Assembly: GCA_007570785.1 (NCBI GenBank)
Contig: ML660774.1
Coordinates: 10,067,742-10,131,741 of the forward strand
DNA: 64,000 bases
Direction of reading: 5' to 3'
Source of the DNA: Antilocapra americana
Lineage: Eukaryota; Chordata; Mammalia; Artiodactyla; Antilocapridae
The notes beneath the pieces are model-generated. The model was not told where the DNA came from. It saw nothing but the letters and a program-made list of their open reading frames with translations, and did not search any database. Numbering within the stretch: position 1 is the first letter of the stretch; the number at the start of each line of letters is the position of its first letter. Of this stretch, positions 31,185 through 43,413 are shown in pieces. The position numbers and the translations under genes are program-made.

Positions 31185-32850
31185 GGATGTGACTGAGAAA
31201 TAATTAGTTGCCATGACTTCAATTCAAAACTATTTACTTAAAAAATGTAAGATTTACTGTACAATATCTCAGAATGGTGGGTGGTTTTGCAAAAAGGAAA
31301 TCAGTTTTGATTCTTTCATTTCATAGGGGAGCCAACACATTTTGTTTTTCTTCTTGAATCACCACTCAATGAGAGAGTTGACTTTCACAAAAAATCATCT
31401 CAAGAAATTTTTCATCTGGTCAATTCTTTACTAATAATGATAGAACATACGGTCATAAACCAGATGCACTAGTACATGCTTTGCCAAAATACTTTCCTCA
31501 ATCATGTAGGTCCTAGTTTTCAAGGACATAAAAATAAACTTCTGTTATAGTCTAACAATTAAATCCCCCTAAACCATCTCTATTCTCAATAATTGAAGAA
31601 GACACTTTCAGGATGACAACAGGAAAACAACAGATCCCACTAATAGGACTAACGAATAGATCTTTTCCAAAAGTATTTGGCTAATGAATATAACTGATAT
31701 AATTTTACCTGGTTATGATGATTTAAACATGATGCGTATGAGAACTACTGACTTGAGCAAAAAATTATTTAGCAATATCTGAAATGTATTTTGATAGGAA
31801 TAAGCTTTATATTTAAATACACCTAATAAGAGAGCAAACTGTTCTCAAATTATCATTTGGCATGTTTCATCAATATTTTTTTCATAATTTGAAAGATCAG
31901 AATTTGAAGGTAGCTGATATAAGAATTATACTACCTAGAGAATTTTTAAGGGCTGATATAATTTAATTTTAATTTTATATTTTAATAAGTGGTACTAAGA
32001 AGAGTTTATATATGTTTTATTATTTTCCTGTTACCACCATTTCATTGAAAAAACAATGCATTCAAAAAGTGAAGTGTTACACTAATTTCCTTTTACTCTA
32101 TTTTTGGAGCCAAATTTTAAAGAAAAATTTCAGTTCATATCTTTATTTTTATTTAAACATATTTATGCCATATTTTTTTCATTCTACAGAGCATAAGCAT
32201 ATCCTTTGGGAAGCTCTTCAAGTAGTAAAAATCCGTTTACTTTGTGAAAGTTAAGACCACAGGTCTACATGATTCTATTGAAATGGATAGATGCAATGGT
32301 TGCAGGTCAAGTAACTGGAAACACGAAAGAACTGTCAATTAATGTATTCTTCACTTAATTGTTTTGTCTCTATGAAATGGTTTTACATTGCTTGAGGCAT
32401 TGTTTGAGCTTTTCTCCCTTCAAAGTGATGACCTATACTCTCAATGACAATAAATCGTTAAAATCGATGTATTTGGAGTAGTTATATAGTTTTATTTACT
32501 AATGAGCACTAGTGAATTATGTAGAGAAGCACAACATTTTCCTAGCCCTTCTTAGGGTTCCTGGCTAGGACTTAAAATTAAACTGATAAAGACAGATTAA
32601 TAGGAGAAAAAGATACAAATTTTATTATTTTTTTACATGTGTATGGGTGCCTTCACAAGAGCATGAAATTGCAAAGTGACTAGAGCAGGAAATTTTTATC
32701 ATTTATAAACAAACAAACAAACAAAATATACATTGTGAAGAACTGACAGAATTCTGGGGTTGGAGGTTAAGTATAAAGAAGTAATTAGAAAGATATAGAC
32801 TGATTTAACAAGGTTTGTACTGACTTCTTGATCCCCAAATTCCCCATCTC
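31185..32850. other. Unrecognised AT-rich stretch
   Basis: No repeat beyond short (AAC)n at 31165-31180. Longest frame 80 codons at 32012-32254, low-complexity F/Y/K-rich, not supported as a gene. Confidence 0.5.
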
Positions 32851-32862
32851 TGGTGATAAAAA

Positions 32863-33411
32863 CTTTCCAAGGAGTTTGGCCATAACTCCTTGGAAGGAAA
32901 GTTATGGCCAACCTGGATAGCATACTGAAAAGCAGAGACATTACTTTGCCAACAAAGGTTTGTCTAGTTAAGGCTATGGTTTTTCCAGTGGTCGTGTATG
33001 GATGTGAGAGTTGGACAGTGAAAAAGGCTGAGAGCCAAAGAATTGATGCTTTTGAACTGTGGTGTTAGAGAAGACTCTTGAGAGTCCCTTGGACTACAAG
33101 GAGATCCAACCAGTCCATCCTAAAGGAGATCAGTCCTGGGTGTTCATTGGGAGAACTGATGTTGAAGCTGAAACTCCAATACTTTGGCCACCTCATGCAA
33201 AGAGTTGACTCATTGGAAAAGACCCTGATTCTGGGAAGGATTGAGGGCAGGAGGAGAAGGGGATGACAGAGGATGAGATGGCATCACCGACTTTATGGAC
33301 ATGGGTTTGGGTAGACTCCGGGAGCTGGTGATGGACAGGGAGGCCTGGCGTGCTGCAGTTCATGGGGTCACAAAGAGTCGGACATGACTGAGCGACTAAA
33401 CTGAACTAAAC
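32863..33411 (+). mobile_element. BovB 3' part with short 5' inversion
   Basis: Sense BovB from ACTCCTTGGAAGGAAAG to the ACTGAACTAAACTG tail. Flanks 32851-32862 and 33412-33423 are TGGTGATAAAAA on both sides. The first 25 or so bases inside the duplication (CTTTCCAAGGAGTTTGGCC) are the inverse of the BovB that follows, the mark of twin priming. Confidence 0.9.
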
Positions 33412-33650
33412 TGGTGATAAAAATGTATTCCTTCCGTACATTGAGGATGTTCTTCATATGGATTATCTATCTATTTTCCAGGAAGAGAGTAAGGTGAAGG
33501 GAGGTCAGAGTGACCTTCTTAATTTTACCATTTTCTCAAATTCCTTTAAGATTTGCAATATGGCAAGGTGCCATATTTTGGGGTACGGTGCCCTGAGCTC
33601 CATTACACATAACAAATGTGAAACTGTGTATTTAAAGAAATAAGCATCAG

Positions 33651-33728
33651 TTCAGTTCAGTTGCTCAGTCGTGTCCGACTCTTTGTGACCTCATGAACTG
33701 CAGCATGCCAGGCCTCCCTATCCATTTA
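33651..33728 (-). mobile_element. BovB tail fragment
   Basis: Antisense CAGTTCAGTTGCTCAGTCG to CAGGCCTCCCTATCCATT, then cut off by AT-rich repeats. Confidence 0.8.
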
Positions 33729-33783
33729 TACATATATACAATATATATACACACATATATATATGCATCATATATATATATAG
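33729..33783. repeat. (TA)n-rich microsatellite
   Basis: Alternating TATA and CACA runs directly following the truncated BovB tail. Confidence 0.8.
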
Positions 33784-34181
33784 AACACAGGCCATTCTAT
33801 ACTTATACACACTGTAAGGATCTGTTTTATAGATTTTATAAGGACCCTAGCTAAAACATTGAGAATAAGTGTGAAACACGGAAAGGTAGAAAGTGACCTC
33901 AGAAAACTATTATTTGGAGTTCTTGTGTCCAATTATAAATCTCCTATTGTTCACTGTTGAACATGTGAAATGTGACAGGTCTGAACTAAGATGTAGTCTA
34001 ACTGTAACAACAACAAAAAAAACACACCAGAATTCAAAGCTATGATATGAAAAATTAAATATATCATTAATATTTATCAAAGTTGATTACATGTTGAGAT
34101 ATCTTAGATGCTTTTTAATTTGAGTTAAATAAAATATTAAAATTAATTTCACCTCTTTGGTTTCCTTTTTAATGTATCTAT

Positions 34182-34372
34182 CTGCGGCTCAGTTGGTAAA
34201 GAATCCTCCTGCAATGCAGGAGACCTGGGTTTGATTCCTGGGTTGCGGAGATCCCCTGGAGAAGGGAAAGGCTACCAACTCCAGTATACTAGCCTAGAGA
34301 ATTCCAGACTGTAGAGTCCATGGGGTCACAAAGTCCATGGGGACACGACTGAGCAACTTTCACTTTGCTTCA
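34182..34372 (+). mobile_element. Bov-tA SINE, head slightly truncated
   Basis: CGGCTCAGTTGGTAAAGAAT, GGGTTTGATTCCTGGG, then the BovA body to ACGACTGAGCAACTTTCAC. Confidence 0.86.
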
Positions 34373-34379
34373 CCTGACA

Positions 34380-35485
34380 ACTTTAAATTGCATATGTGAC
34401 TTGCATAATATTTCCATTGGACAACTCTGATTTATTCAGAAGTTATTAGACTCCTATATATGTTTAGAATGCATAGCCAACAGAATGGATTGTATATAGA
34501 TGGATAATATATTGAAAGTATGGAGTCAAGGATGACAAGAGCTTTTTTGTCTGAGCACCTTGGAGGCTGAGTTCACAGTTTTAATATCAAGATGGGAAAA
34601 GTAGAAAGAGCAAGTTCGAAGACAAAGATAATAACCTGTTGGTTATATGAAGCATAAAACATTATGAATGGAAAATCTGAAAAGACAAAATGGTATATTA
34701 TGCTTACTTCTAATTCCTTTCAAAGCTGCCAGTTAGAGAAAGGCAAGTTGAATGTTCTTAATTTTTGCCAGTCTGGGTACAAATGAGACCATAATAGCAC
34801 ATTATTTTTCTTGGCCCCTACTCTTACGACTGAGAAATGTCTCAGCCCTCAAAGTTCTAGCCAATTATTTTTGGCCGCTCATGCTTCTCTGTAAAGATGG
34901 TATGTTACTCCAATCAAGTAACAGTGGTATCTGATTGTTTTGAGCCAATGATACTCAAAGTCCAGGGCATCACAAGACAATGGTGCAGCAATGAGGCAAT
35001 AATGCAACAACAGTGCAGCGTTATATAATGTGTCTGATTCGCACATTGGCTTTTACAAAAACTGTTCCGTAAGATATGGTCCCAATCCACTCTTTACTGG
35101 AGCTTAAAATAAGTATATTAGGATACACAGGCTACAAATCTATCACTGTTCCTGATATTTACTTTATTCGGGTCCACAAGTATCCCTGAACAGAATTCTG
35201 TTTTTCAATCCTACCCCACCCCCTTGTATGTGAACACAGTCAGTACACATCATTTGGGTGGCTGACCACCAGCACAGCAAACAGTGAGGCTTAAATGCTA
35301 ATATAAAGTTCAGCTAAAACACTTTGCTGTAATTTGCTCAAAGAATTTTTTCCTAGTTCCTTATCCTCAGCTATAGGACATTTTGGCTTCAACAGAGGTC
35401 TTCCCTCCTTTATTGTTCTGTGCTCCAACTGCACAGAAGGTAACGATACATCAGGAAAAATGAATTTCTAGAGACTGAGAATTTG
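34380..35485. other. Unrecognised stretch
   Basis: No repeat or gene recognised. CAA-rich wording at 34980-35015 (GTGCAGCAATGAGGC, CAACAACAGTGCAGC) is a weak local repetition. Confidence 0.45.
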
Positions 35486-35519
35486 GGAAGCTATTTTGAA
35501 TGCCCCAGACAACAAATAA

Positions 35520-36010
35520 ACAAAAATGCTCTTTTGAGAAATGAAGTGTTTCCTGCCATGTCAATAAACAAGGATGTCACAGACATCACCGATTCCAGCC
35601 CTCCAGGGCACTCAGAAAGAATACCTGCAAGATGCTGTGGCCACTCCCTGTGGTGAGGCTTCAGGAACTCAGGATGTGAAAATACAGGATACTGGCCCCA
35701 AATAGCTGAGATGTGTATGAAAGGACTGACTTCAGTGAGCCCAGACTCTTGCGTCTTCCCATACAAAGAAAAATGCTAACTTCTTTTAACTTGAAATATC
35801 TGGTTTTCTTTAATTAACAGCAATCTCTTCATGTTCAAGTTATGCCCTTTGTTGTAAACCTTCTACATAACCTGGCTCCTCCCCTTGCATCCTGAGAGGA
35901 GTTCTCTCAGGGTTATTTGAGAAGCTGCCTCCTAGGCTTGAAGTCCTAAAAATTTCTACTAAACAAAATGTAACTCTCCACTTTCTGGTTGTGACTATTT
36001 TTAAGTCAAT
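35520..36010 (+). mobile_element. ERVL/MLT2-like LTR, old
   Basis: GGAGTTCTCTCAGGGTTATT, GAGAAGCTGCCTCCTAGGCT, CTAAACAAAATGTAACTCTC and TTCTGGTTGTGACT match the remembered 3' half of mammalian ERVL LTRs. The 5' edge is guessed. Confidence 0.5.
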
Positions 36011-36639
36011 ACTTTTCATAAAATGATATCTTTCTATTTGAGCTTTTAATATATTATCTCAATTTCTATTTGTGAACAAGAGCTAAAGATACTTGTGACT
36101 CTTAAGAATGGTTTATATTACAATATTTTGGCATCCAAAATATGAGCTGTGTACCAATTCATGTGAGCCAGACTTTAAATATAGCAAAATGTGTTATAAT
36201 TGAAGCTCTGATTTCTCTTCCTTGTCAACTCTGATTTAGCAGTAGAGGCCTTGCCAACTTTGGGTTTGGCATGGAAATTAACTTACCTTTAAGCTATTTT
36301 CTAGTGAAAGGAGTGAAAATGCAAATAGTAAGCTAAATATTTAGTTCATCAGAAGCAATACTGTTTGAAATACTTACTCCTTAGTTTCCATGATATTTTT
36401 TGGCTTATATAAAATGTTGTTTAAGGAAAATTGGCACAAACATTTTAATTTTTTCAGTTCACTAAATCACGTTAACCTCATAACAAACCCCCTTGATTTC
36501 TGAGGCCATTATTTTTTCATTACAAATATCTGAGCAGGTGTTAAAGTTGATGTTCAATTTTCTTATTTATGTTTCCTCCTAGATCACAAATTCACAATAA
36601 AAAGACTTTAGAACAGGGTCTGGGGACCAGAGTCGATGA

Positions 36640-36675
36640 AAAGAAAGAGAGAAAAAAGAGAGAGAGAGAGAGAGT
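36640..36675. repeat. (GA)n simple repeat
   Basis: AAAGAGAGAAAAAAGAGAG and GAGAGAGAGAGAG runs; purine-rich tract. Confidence 0.85.
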
Positions 36676-36699
36676 AGTATTGCTCGGGTTACGTGGAAA

Positions 36700-37195
36700 A
36701 CCAATAAAGCCCATGCACAGACTTGTACTGCTCATGAAGGCACAGGGCGTCCTCTCAAGCAGGTCTTGAAAGCCTGGGCGAGAAATTGAGCTTGATAGGC
36801 TTCCACGCTCCAAAGAGAATGAAGACAGAAAGAAAGACACAAGGGACCCAAGTCTGTAGTGGAGCAAGGGTATTTTATTAGCAGAAATGCATGCTTATAT
36901 ATCTTCAGTAAAATGATTACTCAGCCATTACAAAGAATGAAATTCCACCAGTCGCAACAAAATGGATAGTCTAATACATACAAGGTCGCTGCAGAGAGTC
37001 ACTGAAGGGAGTTACTGAAAGGAATCCAAGTAGGAGTCCTCTCCCATGATCTCAGTCCTGAGAACTGCGTGCAGCTCTACTCTTCCTTGGAATAGGAACT
37101 GATAAGGAGCAGAGAGTCCTTGGGAAATGGCACACAAAGGAAAAATGCAACATATTGGATTCCTTAAGCTGAACGTCCCCTGAAATAGAATCATC
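36700..37195 (-). mobile_element. Candidate ERV LTR
   Basis: Read on the minus strand it has an LTR-like order: TATATAA (complement of 36895-36902), AATAAA (complement of 36874-36879), then ACCCTTGCTCCACTACAGAC and a T/C-rich U5-like part. TATA to AATAAA spacing is about 20 bp, as in the provirus above, but the sequence is unrelated by eye. No duplication or partner LTR found; edges uncertain. Confidence 0.45.
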
Positions 37196-37338
37196 ACTTG
37201 TCTTTCTTCTTAGTAGCTTAAAGTTTTCCTATGTAACAAAATCAACAATATACTAAACAAATTAAAGTGTTTTCAACTAGTATATTGTTGGTTTTGTTAC
37301 ACAGGAGAACTTAAAGTTACCTAAGAATAGAGATAAGT
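37196..37338. repeat. Large inverted repeat, arms about 60 bp, loop 22 bp
   Basis: Left arm 37196-37255 pairs with 37278-37338. The inner 43 bp pair at 38 positions by Watson-Crick, and three of the five misses are G-T. After one bulge the pairing continues outward. Could be a MITE-like element or a locally inverted duplication. No flanking TA or other duplication was identified. Confidence 0.88.
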
Positions 37339-37342
37339 TTAT

Positions 37343-38440
37343 CTATGAACTATTTTCTTTTTATGCATAAAATTCTCATGTATTGGGGTGGTCTCTATTC
37401 TTGTCTAATCAACTACTTTTTTATTCCTAATCTCTTACTAATATCATAGTAACTTTAAACTATACCTATATAATACAATATACATTTTTCATGCCTGCTA
37501 TACCTTCAAATTTGCTATGCACTATAATAAATACCACAATGGGGTGAAATATTTTGTTCTGGCTAAATGGAATCAGAGACTAAAGAATAAATTCTGTTGC
37601 TACAAACTCCTGAACAGTAACAACAAAAACACATTTAAAAGCATGGTTATGGTTGCAAGAAAAAAGAAATGGAAAGTGAAATCTCTATGGAACAGATACA
37701 AAGAGAGCACGAATTGCAAAGAATTTGCTTTAAATACATATAGCAGTTGGAGGCACTTTGATAGAAACCTTACCTGAACATATTCCCTAATAGTTACTTT
37801 GCTTTTTATGCTTATAGGTGCAGAAGAAGCAAGCTATTGGGACAGTGTAAAGCAGAGACTTATAAAATAATCTCCCACCTAAAGTAGAGCACTCAAGGGG
37901 TTCCTTCCACCATGAAAGGGATATCAGAAAATACTGAAAAATGCCAGTAAAATGACAAAAAGCTTGTATTTTCTTTAGGCTCTGAGTAGAGGGAATATTC
38001 TAGTTCTATGATAATTCAAAGCTACAGCCTGTGTTTGGGATTGGGAAGATGATATGGTAGTTATAAAATGTGAATTTACACTACCTTCATGGTAAGGAAA
38101 TTCTTTTACTGGGAAAATAACAGAAAAATATCCCTGGATCAGTGATTCCCTTGGGGAATGTGGCTCACCAGCGAAGAGAAAAATCACTCTGGGGGCAGCA
38201 TTCCTCCACAAAGGCTGCAAAAATGATTTTCATAGGAGTGGCTATGGGCCACACACATGAAAAAGTTAATATGAGGTCTGGTTAGTCCCAAGTGTAATAG
38301 ACTTTTATGAATATTTGCCAAAACCTGGGAGTATATTGAAAACTGCTAACTCACTTTATGAGGAAAACACAAAAGTGACACCACATCTGAGATGCTTTCC
38401 CCGTTAAAAACATACGCATGTTGTCCAAATTATTTTTAGT
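37343..38440. other. Unrecognised AT-rich stretch
   Basis: Longest frame 86 codons at 37517-37777, lysine- and asparagine-rich, no family features. No repeat recognised. Confidence 0.45.
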
Positions 38441-38444
38441 ATTT

Positions 38445-39960
38445 TGTTTGCTGCCCTGTCTCCTGTCCCTAACTATAGTATCTGCATCATTTATCAAAAC
38501 ATCACTCCTTATAATTGCTGAATCATATTCCATTTTTTAAGTGTGACTACATTTTACTTATTAATCCATTCATTGAGGGAAAATTTGGAGGTTCCCATTT
38601 TTTGGCTATTTTCAATAATACTTCAAAGGATGTTCACATACAAATGTTTGTTTCAACATAGAAATTTATATGCTGAGGACTGGAATTGTTAGGTCCCATG
38701 GTATTCTGTGGTGAACATAATGAGGGAACGTCAAAGTGTTTCCCACAGCGTATCCACCATTTTATATGGGAAAATATATATTTCCACCAGAAATACATGA
38801 AGTTACTGATTTTTCTACATTCTTACCAATATTTGTTACATTTTTCAATTTTTGGTTTTAGCCATCTTGGTGAGTTTGAGGTGGTATTTCTTTGTGCATT
38901 TGAATTATATTTACCTGAATACTATTTAACATCTTTCATATGCTTGTTGACCATCTGTATATTATCTTTGGAGAAATGTCTATCCAAGTCCTATTCCCAC
39001 TTAAAAACTAGATTTTTTATTGTTGTTGATAATTGTTGTTGATAAATTCTGGGTACCAGACACTTATCAAATATATGATTTCCAAATGTTTCTCTCCCAC
39101 TCTGCAAACTGTCTTTTCACTTTCTTTAGAGTATTTTTTGATTCACAAAGTTTTTTAAAATCCAAGTTATCTATTTCCCCTCTATTTTTTATACTCTCAG
39201 TGTTATAGCTAAAACTAATATCATATACAGCATCATGAATATGTATTTTATATTTTCTAAGAGTTTCACAGGTTTTTGTTATTTTTAATGTTAAGGCAAA
39301 CAGAATTGTTTTCTTAATTTCCTTTTTTAAAATATGTTTACATTTTTTGCTAACTATGGGTTTATAGAAATATAGATAAATTTTACATGTTCATTTTGAA
39401 TCCTGAAATTTTGTTATTATTTCTAAGTGCTAATAGTTTATATGGGTTCTTTAGGATTTCCGTTATATAAGGTTATACCATGTGAGAGTACAGATAGTTT
39501 TACTTACTTTTTTTCTAACTTAGAAGCCTTTTTTTCTTGTCTAACTGATCTGGCTAAAATGTCCAGCACAATGTTGAAAGGAAGTGATAAAAGGGCATCC
39601 TTCTCTTTCTCATAATCTTAGGGAGAAAGCATGATGTCTTTCTCCATTTGATATTATCAAGCTGGCAACATTTCATGAATAGTCTTTATTATGTTGAGGG
39701 AGTCTCTTTTTACTTCTAGACTTCTGATTTTTTTTCATCATGAAAGATGCTATATTCTGGCAAATTTATTTTCCTGCAATTGAGATGATCATGTAAGGCT
39801 TTTCATCTTCATTCTGTTAATGTGGCATATTATATCAATTAATTTCTGTATGTTGTACCAACACAGCTTTTCTGTAATAAATTCTACTTGGTCATGGTTA
39901 TTCTTGGCTATCTGCTAATTTATTGGTTAATACATCTAGTAAAGTGCTTTCCTCTATAAA
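38445..39960 (-). mobile_element. L1 ORF2 3' half and 3' region, old, antisense
   Basis: Antisense L1 wording in order: GGTGAGTTTGAGGTGGTATT, TCTTTGGAGAAATGTCTATC, CATCCTTCTCTTTCTCATAA, GATGATCATGTAAGGC. Contains no coding capacity. Confidence 0.78.
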
Positions 39961-40170
39961 TAGTTAGGCCAACCCACCCACATGAATTTGCAAATGAATA
40001 AGCAAATGTCATTTGGTTGTTTATTCAATGAAGATGATTTCCTTGGAGAGAAAAGGTTTTGGGCCTCAAAAGGAAACCATCTTATTTGCATGCCAGAGAA
40101 GGGCCTTACATTTTTATAAACTTAAAATTAGAAATGTTAAAAGTCAATTTGCCTAAACTTTCAACTCTAA

Positions 40171-40301
40171 AAGAAAGTCAAAGTGTTAATCACTCAGTCA
40201 TGTCCAACTCTGCGACGCCATGGACTGTAGCCCAGCAAGCTCTTCTGTCCACAGAATTCTCCAGGCAAGAATACTGGAATGGGTTGCCATTTCCTTCTCC
40301 A
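40171..40301 (-). mobile_element. BovA SINE with 16-bp target duplication
   Basis: Antisense BovA monomer. AAACTTTCAACTCTAA occurs exactly on both sides, at 40155-40170 and 40302-40317. Confidence 0.92.
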
Positions 40302-40367
40302 AAACTTTCAACTCTAATGATATCATTTAGGCATTTTTTAAAACAAATATTTTTAATAGTGCTACAT

Positions 40368-40419
<52 letters not shown>

Positions 40420-40427
40420 TATATGAA
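40368..40427. repeat. (GT)n microsatellite
   Basis: About 22 GT units after a short ATAT run. Confidence 0.93.
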
Positions 40428-41102
40428 TGAGGAACTATAGTTGAAACTGTATAAACAAGTGGGCAGACAAATACAAAACCCACATTAAATCTTCATTCAT
40501 GGGCATGCATTTCTAAACCTGGAGGCTATATAGTATATAGGGAGCTTCTGAATTAACAATGCATTAAAACTCTGCTCAATAAAGTATAATTTATACCTCA
40601 GAACAGATATGTTTTAAATATATACTCCATCAACAAAAGCTGTGTTACCACCATCTACGGGTCATTCATCAAATATATATCAGGTAGTGCTATCAACAGG
40701 GAGGAGCTCTGATCTCAATAGTGAAAACTTTTAGGAAAGTGAGTAAATATCCTTATGATTTTTAGAAAATAATACTAAGTGCCACTTTCTACCATCATAT
40801 AATTCTTTCAAAATTGCATTCTTGCTCAATAAATATGTTAAATGAAGGGAATAACTGACTATTAATATATTTTCATTGTTAAGGATTATTTTTCCATTTC
40901 ATAAATATACCAGAATAAGTTAGAGTTATACCACATCATTAGATATTAATATTCAAATACTGAATATATCCTTGGCTTAAAAAAATAAGCACTAAACCAA
41001 AGATAACTAATTATACAAAATTACTTTTATTATAAATGTTCACTAACACACTATTTGTTTTTTTTTTTTTATTGACTACTGTACTTCACATCCAATGAGC
41101 AT

Positions 41103-41218
41103 AAAACACATGTATACCCATGGTGGATTCATGTCAATATATGGCAAAACCAACACGATAATGTAAAGAAAAATTAACTAATTAATTTAAAAAATAAAGA
41201 TAGATTAAAAAAAATACA
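41103..41218 (+). mobile_element. Ruminant L1 3' terminus
   Basis: ACACATGTATACCCATGGTG, ATGGCAAAACCAACACGATA, then AAAATAAAGATAG and poly(A). The same terminus recurs at 53986. Confidence 0.8.
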
Positions 41219-41577
41219 GCATCTATCATCAATTATGTACATTGATTTCAGGGAAATAGGAAACAGAGGCAATTCTGTTCCTAAACACTTCAAGCCAAAC
41301 TACATTTATCATTTATTTGACTATTCTTATATTCAACAATGCATTTCATGAACTATTCCTATATTTTTCCCAGAACAGAAATGGATAACTTTGTGGATTA
41401 AAACTCTGTATGTATTCCAACACATATTTTTTTGACATTTCAAAATGGGCATTGAATTTTACTTTTAGAAAAAAAAATAAAAAGGGCTTAAATGTATTAT
41501 AACATTAAAATCCAAGATATGATCATATAACATAACATGGAAACAAAGATATGGGTAAAAATGTAAGGGAAATAAAG

Positions 41578-41582
<5 letters not shown>

Positions 41583-41620
<38 letters not shown>
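41583..41620. repeat. (TA)n microsatellite
   Basis: About 19 TA units. Confidence 0.95.
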
Positions 41621-41621
<1 letters not shown>

Positions 41622-41624
<3 letters not shown>

Positions 41625-43086
41625 TTTTTAAACCAAGGACATTGGAGAAATCCTGAAGCAATGACAAGCCAGAAAAGTATTGGAAGCATCTTTTCTCCAG
41701 AGTGTTGAATTCCTTGTAAAAACTGAAAGTAGTTCTCTTTCAGCTTGTAACTCAGTTTAAAAGTGAAGTAGTGTGAAGTGACTGTGAACATTGTAAGGTA
41801 CATACTCCTGCCTTTTTTGTATTGAGAAAGAAATGGATACGATGACTTATTCCGCAAACTCTCCCTGGTACTTTTCACCTCGGTACCATTTGAAAATGTC
41901 AAAATATTTTAACTGCACTGACTACTACAATTGAATGGAGGTAAAAAATTATTTTTCCATCAAACATCTTCATTGTACATGACAATGTCATATGGGTCCT
42001 GAACAGCTTTTCGGAAAGAGATCTCAATCTATTTCTACAACGTTGAATGTGTCTCAAAAATAGAAAGGCATCTACCTGCTCTTTAGCAAATTTATTTTAA
42101 TAAATACCAAAATGAGCAAGCAAGCCATCTGTGTTCTTCCTGCTGGTAATAAAAAAGGCATTTGTTTGATGATGACATATTTCTCAGAGTGTACCAAGTA
42201 CTTTATTTTATGATGGAATTTATACAGCTTCCCTAAATGAAATAATGCAAGATGTTTATTATTTCAGCATCTGTTCCCATATTCTCTTAGCCACTTTAAG
42301 AGTGACTCATATTTCTTTGAAAAAAAATCACTTGATTGTTTCATTTTATGGTTACACAGATAGTTCTGTTTTCTTTTAGCACATCATTCACTCTCAATCT
42401 AACAAATGCTGTAAAAGAGAAATGCAGTCTTTATGAAGGAAGGAAAAGAGAAAATTATAGTAATAAAAAGTATTTATAAACAAGTTCTTAGTCATTTTAT
42501 GTTATTATATATTTATTAATATTCCATTTTGTTTGAAAGGCTCTGATGTGGCTGTCTTGCATTATATTTTGTGTCTATTCTTATAAAACCCAGAGAGAAA
42601 TAAAAAAAATGTTCACAGTTGTTGATATTATTGTTGTTACTGTTTTACTCTCAGAATCAATCACTCAATCTCAAATGCTTTACTTACATTTGTATACTAC
42701 AGAAGTAGGTAGTGGCAAGTATCTAGTGTTTAATTCAGAATATCTCCTCCCTGATCTATCTCCAGGCTGACTTCTGACAACACATCTCTCTTAAACACCG
42801 TCTCTTAACATTTTTACTAAACACATTTGTATATACACATTTCTGTCAAAGTTCAGGAAAGTCACTTGTATTTCTTTTAATAATATTGTGTACATTGAAT
42901 CTAGAACTGTGGGATAAAAAATGATTTAATTAACTGCAATTAACAGGAGTAGGAAAGATGTTGACATGGAGTAGCCTACTTAAAAAAATCAAACAAAACC
43001 AAAACAATAAACATCTCATTTGAGAGTATATGTAATTCATAAGTTGGGATTATGGCAGGCAGTGTACATACACACAGATCTAACCG
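41622..43086. other. Unrecognised stretch
   Basis: A 93-codon minus-strand frame (41621-41902) lacks family features. No repeat recognised. Confidence 0.45.
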
Positions 43087-43097
43087 TTCCATTGCTA

Positions 43098-43315
43098 AAG
43101 TGAAAAGTGGAAGTGAAGTCACTCAGTTGTGTCAGACTCTTTGTGACCCCATGGACCTACCAGGCTTCTCCATCCATGGGATTTTTCAGGCAAGAGTACT
43201 GGAGGGGGTTGCCATTGCCTTCTCTAGGAGATCTTCCTGACCCAGGAATTGAACCCAAGTCTCCTGCATTGTGGGCAGATGCTTTAACATCTGAGCCACC
43301 AAGGAAGATGGTGGT
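43098..43315 (-). mobile_element. Bov-tA SINE with target duplication
   Basis: Antisense BovA then tRNA head (CATTGTGGGCAGATGCTTTA). TTCCATTGCTA flanks both sides (43087-43097 and 43316-43326). Confidence 0.92.
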
Positions 43316-43413
43316 TTCCATTGCTATGGCTATATCAATTCAGTCTCAATACTCTTCTTGCACTAGTTGGTTGGTAAAATTTTGGATGTAATCTTGATTT
43401 ATAAAGAGTTTCC

